Source of the DNA: Gammaproteobacteria bacterium
GTDB lineage: Bacteria; Pseudomonadota; Gammaproteobacteria; DSM-26407
Direction of reading: 5' to 3'
NCBI GenBank assembly: GCA_028694565.1
Contig: JAQVKR010000057.1
Coordinates: 1-10,152 of the forward strand
DNA: 10,152 nucleotides
Part shown: positions 7,052-10,152 of the stretch, piece by piece
How positions within the stretch are numbered: position 1 is the stretch's first letter
Layout of the letters: each line of letters opens with the position of its first letter
The notes under the pieces: model-generated
Told to the model about the DNA's origin: nothing
Database searches by the model: none
The model's input: only the letters and a program-made list of their open reading frames with translations
Made by a program: the position numbers and the translations under genes

Positions 7052-8296
7052 ATGAACAAGCGCGTTATCCCGACTGCCATGGCGGCGGCGCTGGCCGGCC
7101 TGGTGGCAGGTCCCGCCTTCGCCGCCGACATGATCAACGTGGGCCATCTGGCCGCCTACACCGGACCCACCTCGGACGTGGGCAAGCCCTACGGGCAGGG
7201 CATCGCCGACGCGATGAACTACATCAACGCGAACGGCGGCGTCGGCGGCAGGCAAATCCAGTTCGAGACCGTCGACTACTCGTACAACGCACCTCAGGCC
7301 ATCGCCACCTACAAGCGGTGGATGGCCTCCAACCCGAATGTGCCGGTGGCCATCCAGGGCTGGGGCACAGCCGATACCGAGGCATTGGTGAAGTTCGTCT
7401 CCAATGACAAGGTCTTCTTCATGTCCGCCTCCTACTCCGGCCATCTCACCGATCCCATGGGCAAGTCGGAGCGCACCAAGGCCGCCGCGCCCTACAATTT
7501 CTTCTACGGTCCGTCCTACTCCGATGGCTGCCGCGGCGTGGTGCAGTGGGCGTCGGAGGACTGGAAGGCCAAGGGCAGCGCAGGAAAGCCCAAGTTCGTG
7601 CACATGGGCGACAACCACCCCTACCCGAACGCTCCCAAGGAGGCCTGTGCCGCCTATGCCGAGGAGCTCGGCTTCGAGGTGCTCAACCCCATCGTCTACT
7701 CCCTCAAGCCCGGCGACTTCAAGGCCCAGTGCCTGTCGCTGAAGGAGTCCGGCGCCAACTATGCCTACCTGGCCAACACCTCCGGCTCCAACATCTCCCT
7801 GGTGAAGTCCTGCGCCACCGTGGGCGTGGACACCCAGTTCATCTCCAACGTCTGGGGCTGGGACGAGAATGCCCAGGCCGCGGCGGGTGATGCCGGCTAC
7901 GGCGTCGCCTGGGTGGTGGGCGCCGCCGGCTGGAGCTCCGACGCGCCCGGGATGGAGACGGTGCGCGCTGTGTCCAAGGTGTCCGATCCTTCCGGCAACG
8001 AGGCCCGTCCGCTCCATTACATGCGCGCGGTCTGCGGCGTCTTCTTCATGCGTGACGCCATGCTCGCGGCCGAAAAGATGGACGGCGGGGTCACCGGCAC
8101 CAACATCAAGGCGGCCATGGAGCAGATGACCGACCACGTCCCGGCCGAGCTGGAAGGCGTCTGCCTGCCCTCCACCTGGACGCCCGAGGACCACCGCGGC
8201 ACCAACCAGGTGCTGGTCTACAAGAGCACCCCGAACGGCTTCGAGAACGTCTACACCGCGACCCTCGAGCGCCGCTCCGAGTGGCTCGGCTGGTAA
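7052..8296 (+). CDS. Periplasmic substrate-binding protein of the Liv-type importer
   Basis: Type I periplasmic binding protein (Peripla_BP_6-like) that captures the solute and delivers it to LivH/LivM. It has 414 residues including a Sec signal peptide: positive MNKR, a hydrophobic stretch to about 20, then AFA before ADMINV, with likely cleavage after residue 24. The mature start INVGHLAAYTGPTSDVGKPY (28-47), followed by GQGIADAMNYINANGGVGGR, is the classic family opening. The ATG at 7052 is chosen because AGAGGAG (7037-7043) is 8 nt upstream; the ATG at 7046 is only 2 nt from it, and the frame's TTG at 6974 lies before the signal peptide. The mature protein has six cysteines (160, 199, 227, 254, 328, 371), which could form disulfides in the periplasm. 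A strong terminator follows. The specificity is unknown; acyl-CoA enzymes nearby suggest an organic acid. Confidence 0.94.
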   Translation: MNKRVIPTAMAAALAGLVAGPAFAADMINVGHLAAYTGPTSDVGKPYGQGIADAMNYINANGGVGGRQIQFETVDYSYNAPQAIATYKRWMASNPNVPVAIQGWGTADTEALVKFVSNDKVFFMSASYSGHLTDPMGKSERTKAAAPYNFFYGPSYSDGCRGVVQWASEDWKAKGSAGKPKFVHMGDNHPYPNAPKEACAAYAEELGFEVLNPIVYSLKPGDFKAQCLSLKESGANYAYLANTSGSNISLVKSCATVGVDTQFISNVWGWDENAQAAAGDAGYGVAWVVGAAGWSSDAPGMETVRAVSKVSDPSGNEARPLHYMRAVCGVFFMRDAMLAAEKMDGGVTGTNIKAAMEQMTDHVPAELEGVCLPSTWTPEDHRGTNQVLVYKSTPNGFENVYTATLERRSEWLGW

Positions 8297-8303
8297 GCGA
8301 ACG

Positions 8304-8334
8304 GCGGGCGGCCCCGTGCCGCCCGCTTTTGTTT
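8304..8334 (+). terminator. Intrinsic terminator after the binding-protein gene
   Basis: GCGGGCGGC (8304-8312) and GCCGCCCGC (8318-8326) form a perfect 9-bp GC-rich stem with a CCCGT loop. The stem is followed at once by TTTTGTTT. It begins 7 nt after the stop codon at 8294-8296. It should end many transcripts here, so livF and the following ligase would need read-through or a separate promoter. Confidence 0.88.
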
Positions 8335-8343
8335 GGGGATTTA

Positions 8344-8533
8344 ACCGCGGATCCGCATTGATTCGCTGATTGGCGTTTTTGGATGGCGGTGGCCGCGGGT
8401 CCCGTAGCCCCGGGGCGGTCGGCGCTGCCCGCCGCCATTATCCGTCAAGCGCCCACGCGTTCCGGCCTGGAACCAGCGGCATACCGGGTCGAACCGAATC
8501 GGATGGCAACGAAAATCAACGTGAATCCGCGGT
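8344..8533. repeat. Inverted-repeat-bounded gap between the terminator and livF
   Basis: ACCGCGGATCCGCATTGATT (8344-8363) and AATCAACGTGAATCCGCGGT (8514-8533) match as inverted repeats at 17 of 20 positions. They bound about 150 bp with no convincing gene. An AATCTGCG at 8551-8558 lies just beyond the right arm; the same 8-mer or its reverse complement occurs in the gaps at 750-757, 768-775, 902-909 and 9638-9645. A direct relative of the right arm sits at 9628-9647. This looks like a small intergenic repeat element. No transposase is visible, and I recognise no clear promoter for livF in it. Confidence 0.65.
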
Positions 8534-8586
8534 GGTTCGGTTGGTTGCAGAATCTGCGTTTGAACTAGAATCCACTGAGGTGGCAT

Positions 8587-9408
8587 ATGGCTGAAGCGGC
8601 GACCAGGGCGGAGACGAAGGAGCCGATCCTCACGGTCAACAACATCGAGGTGGTCTACGACGAGGTGATCCTGGTGCTGCGGGGCGTGAGCCTCGAGGTG
8701 CCGGAAGGCTCCATCGTGACCCTGCTCGGCCCCAACGGCGCGGGCAAGTCCACCACGCTGAAGGCCATCTCCGGGCTGTTGCGCACCGAGGACGGCGAGG
8801 TGACCCGGGGCCAGGTCACCTTCATGGGCGAGACCATCAACAACCGCGCGCCCGAGGAGATTGTCCGGCGCGGGATCTTCCAGGTGATGGAAGGGCGGCG
8901 CATCGTCGAGGACATGACCGTCATCGAGAACCTCCGCCTCGGCGCCTACACCCGCAGGGACAAGGGCGTGAAGGACGACATCGAGATGGTGTTCGACTAC
9001 TTTCCCCGCCTCAAGGAGCGCACGGGCCTCGCGGGCTATCTCTCCGGCGGCGAGCAGCAGATGCTCGCCATCGGTCGCGCCCTGATGGCGCGCCCCCGCA
9101 TGATCCTGCTCGACGAGCCCTCCATGGGCCTGTCGCCGCTGCTGGTCAAGGAGGTGTTCAACATCATCCGCACCATCAACCGCGAGCAGGGCATCACCAT
9201 GCTGCTGGTGGAGCAGAACGCCAACATGGCGCTGCGCCAGGCCAGCTACGGCTACATCATGGAATCGGGCAAGATCGTCCTCGACGGCACCCGCGAGGAG
9301 CTCCTCAACAACGAGGACGTCAAGGAGTTCTACCTCGGCGGCGGCGACGAGGAGCGCAAATCCTTCAAGAACCTCAAGTCCTACCGCCGCCGCAAGCGCT
9401 GGCTGTAG
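8587..9408 (+). CDS. livF: Liv-type ABC importer ATP-binding protein (LivF-like)
   Basis: Second cytoplasmic ATPase of the importer, 273 residues, expected to dimerise with LivG. Walker A GPNGAGKST is at 48-56, the Q-loop at 99 (IFQVMEGRR), and the signature LSGGEQQML at 152-160. Walker B MILLDEP is at 172-178. The switch position reads LVEQNAN with glutamine (210) in place of histidine, which is usual for LivF proteins and not a defect. The protein is about 35 residues longer than the short LivF form such as that of E. coli. The additions include an N-terminal lead of about 12 residues and a basic tail ending in SYRRRKRWL. The ATG at 8587 follows GAGG at 8577-8580. It is separated from the rest of the transporter operon by a terminator and a repeat-bearing gap, so its expression may be uncoupled from, or lower than, that of the binding protein. 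Confidence 0.95.
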   Translation: MAEAATRAETKEPILTVNNIEVVYDEVILVLRGVSLEVPEGSIVTLLGPNGAGKSTTLKAISGLLRTEDGEVTRGQVTFMGETINNRAPEEIVRRGIFQVMEGRRIVEDMTVIENLRLGAYTRRDKGVKDDIEMVFDYFPRLKERTGLAGYLSGGEQQMLAIGRALMARPRMILLDEPSMGLSPLLVKEVFNIIRTINREQGITMLLVEQNANMALRQASYGYIMESGKIVLDGTREELLNNEDVKEFYLGGGDEERKSFKNLKSYRRRKRWL

Positions 9409-9437
9409 GGAGGCGTTCTACCGCGGGAGGCCACCGC

Positions 9438-9486
9438 CCGGCCGCTATCGGGCCGGTTTCCTCCGCTGCGGGCAGCTCGCCGCAGC
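9438..9486 (+). other. Two hairpins after livF, possible weak terminator
   Basis: CCGGCC (9438-9443) pairs with GGCCGG (9451-9456) and is followed by only TTT. Then GCTGCGG (9465-9471) pairs with CCGCAGC (9480-9486) around an 8-nt loop, with no T-run. They lie 30-80 nt after the livF stop. They may slow or end transcription, or they may reflect chance in GC-rich DNA. The rest of the 9409-9656 gap has no convincing gene. Confidence 0.3.
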
Positions 9487-9627
9487 GCTTGTGGCCAGCA
9501 GCGGAACCGGTGTTGCCGGCATGGCCCGGGTGCCGCGCCACCTCAAGCCGACAGGGCTGAAGCGGGGGGGCGTTGAACTTCGGCGGGGAGCCGCCCCAGT
9601 TCCGGCGACTTTTCCTCACCCCGGGAT

Positions 9628-9647
9628 AATCAACGTCAATCTGCGAT
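9628..9647 (+). repeat. Single copy of the AATCAACGT repeat motif just before the last gene
   Basis: AATCAACGTCAATCTGCGAT matches the right arm of the livF-upstream repeat (8514-8533) at 17 of 20 positions in the same orientation. It ends 9 nt before the ATG at 9657 and so occupies the place where a ribosome-binding site would be expected. A -10-like GATAAT at 9625-9630 overlaps its start, but no matching -35 hexamer is visible. Confidence 0.6.
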
Positions 9648-9656
9648 CAATGAAAA

Positions 9657-10152
9657 ATGACCGACTTCTATGACGATCTGGAGACGCGCAGCCCGGAGGC
9701 GCGCGAGGCGGGGCAGGTGGCGGCGCTGGCGCGGCAGGTGGCCCACGCGCAGGCCCACGCCCCGGCGTTCGCCGCTTCGCTGGCGGGTGTCGATGCCGCC
9801 GCCGTGACGGAGATGGGGGCGCTGGCGGGGCTGCCCGTTCTGCGCAAGGCGGACCTGTCGGCGCGCCAGGGGAAGGCGCCGCCCTTCGGCGGCCTGGCGG
9901 CGGTGGAGCCGGGAGGGCTCACCCGGGTGTTCCAGTCGCCGGGGCCCATCTACGAGCCGGAGTCGGCGCGGCCCGACTACTGGCGCTTCGCGCGGGCACT
10001 GTACGCCGCCGGTTTCCGCCGCGGCGACGTCATCCACAACTGCTTCAGCTACCACTTCACCCCGGCCGGATCGATGGTCGACACCGGTGCCCATCACCTC
10101 GGCTGCGGCGTCTTTCCCGCCGGGCCGGGACAGCTGGAGCTGCAGGTGCGGG
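9657..10152 (+). CDS. Phenylacetate-CoA-ligase-like (PaaK family) protein, 3' end outside window
   Basis: N-terminal 165 residues of an ANL-superfamily CoA ligase resembling PaaK, which would activate an aryl or other organic acid to its CoA thioester in the cytoplasm. PaaK proteins are about 430 residues, so roughly 40 percent is visible. PaaK-like features are the opening FYDDLETRSPEAREA (4-18), the helical QVAHAQAHAPAFA (27-39), LAGLPVLRKADL (56-67), and GFRRGDVIHNCFSYHFTPAG (119-138). Where PaaK has its TSGTTGxP ATP-binding loop, this protein reads VFQSPGPIYEPES (91-103). I recall similar replacements in PaaK-like proteins next to Liv transporters, so this is probably a subfamily trait and not a mutation. 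The ATG at 9657 is the only sensible start, but no good Shine-Dalgarno sequence precedes it. It follows livF by 248 bp and may work with the importer. Confidence 0.82.
   Translation, partial: MTDFYDDLETRSPEAREAGQVAALARQVAHAQAHAPAFAASLAGVDAAAVTEMGALAGLPVLRKADLSARQGKAPPFGGLAAVEPGGLTRVFQSPGPIYEPESARPDYWRFARALYAAGFRRGDVIHNCFSYHFTPAGSMVDTGAHHLGCGVFPAGPGQLELQVR

Noticed and set aside
4718..8194. Very long open frame of 1158 codons on the - strand
   Set aside because: It lies antisense to the ligase 3' end, livH, livM and the binding protein, all with clear family motifs. Its translation is low-complexity, rich in His, Gly, Asp and Glu, as expected from the reverse complement of GC-biased codons.
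8566..8571. TAGAAT as a -10 element for livF
   Set aside because: A start of transcription near 8578 would fall inside the ribosome-binding site (8577-8580), and no -35 hexamer lies at the right distance.
9208..9228. Loss of the switch histidine in livF as a defect
   Set aside because: Glutamine at this position (VEQN) is the normal state in LivF proteins.

Overview
The window is GC-rich, tightly packed bacterial DNA with every recognisable gene on the + strand. The gene families, the codon bias toward G or C in third positions, and the repeat-filled gaps suggest a member of the Pseudomonadota, probably gamma- or betaproteobacterial. The genus cannot be fixed from this sequence alone. I found no rRNA, tRNA, CRISPR array, insertion sequence or phage gene.

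Layout: (1) 3-692, the 3' part of an enoyl-CoA hydratase/isomerase (crotonase) gene with both catalytic glutamates. (2) 693-989, a gap filled by a long imperfect inverted repeat. (3) 990-1811, a tandem-domain universal stress protein. (4) 1812-2097, a leader holding a perfect 16-bp palindrome (a likely operator) and a hairpin. (5) 2098-9408, a complete branched-chain-amino-acid-type (Liv/HAAT) ABC importer in the order livG, acyl-CoA ligase, livH, livM, periplasmic binding protein, livF. The livG and ligase genes overlap by one base. A strong intrinsic terminator follows the binding-protein gene, and a second repeat-bearing gap precedes livF. (6) 9409-9656, a gap with hairpins and another copy of the repeat motif. 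(7) 9657-10152, the 5' part of a phenylacetate-CoA-ligase-like gene that runs off the window.

How the genes may work together (inference): the binding protein captures a carboxylic acid, or an amino-acid-like compound, in the periplasm. LivH and LivM form the channel and LivG and LivF supply ATP hydrolysis. One or both CoA ligases could activate the incoming acid to its thioester, trapping it in the cell. The crotonase just upstream fits beta-oxidation-type breakdown of such a thioester. The presence of acyl-CoA enzymes instead of amino-acid enzymes argues for an organic acid (aromatic, branched or medium/long chain) as substrate rather than leucine, isoleucine or valine. The exact substrate cannot be read from sequence.

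Most worth a second look: the two dissimilar CoA ligases built into one importer locus; the missing canonical ATP-binding P-loop in the second ligase; the ACGT-periodic palindrome upstream of livG; and the related inverted-repeat motifs seen in three of the four larger intergenic gaps.
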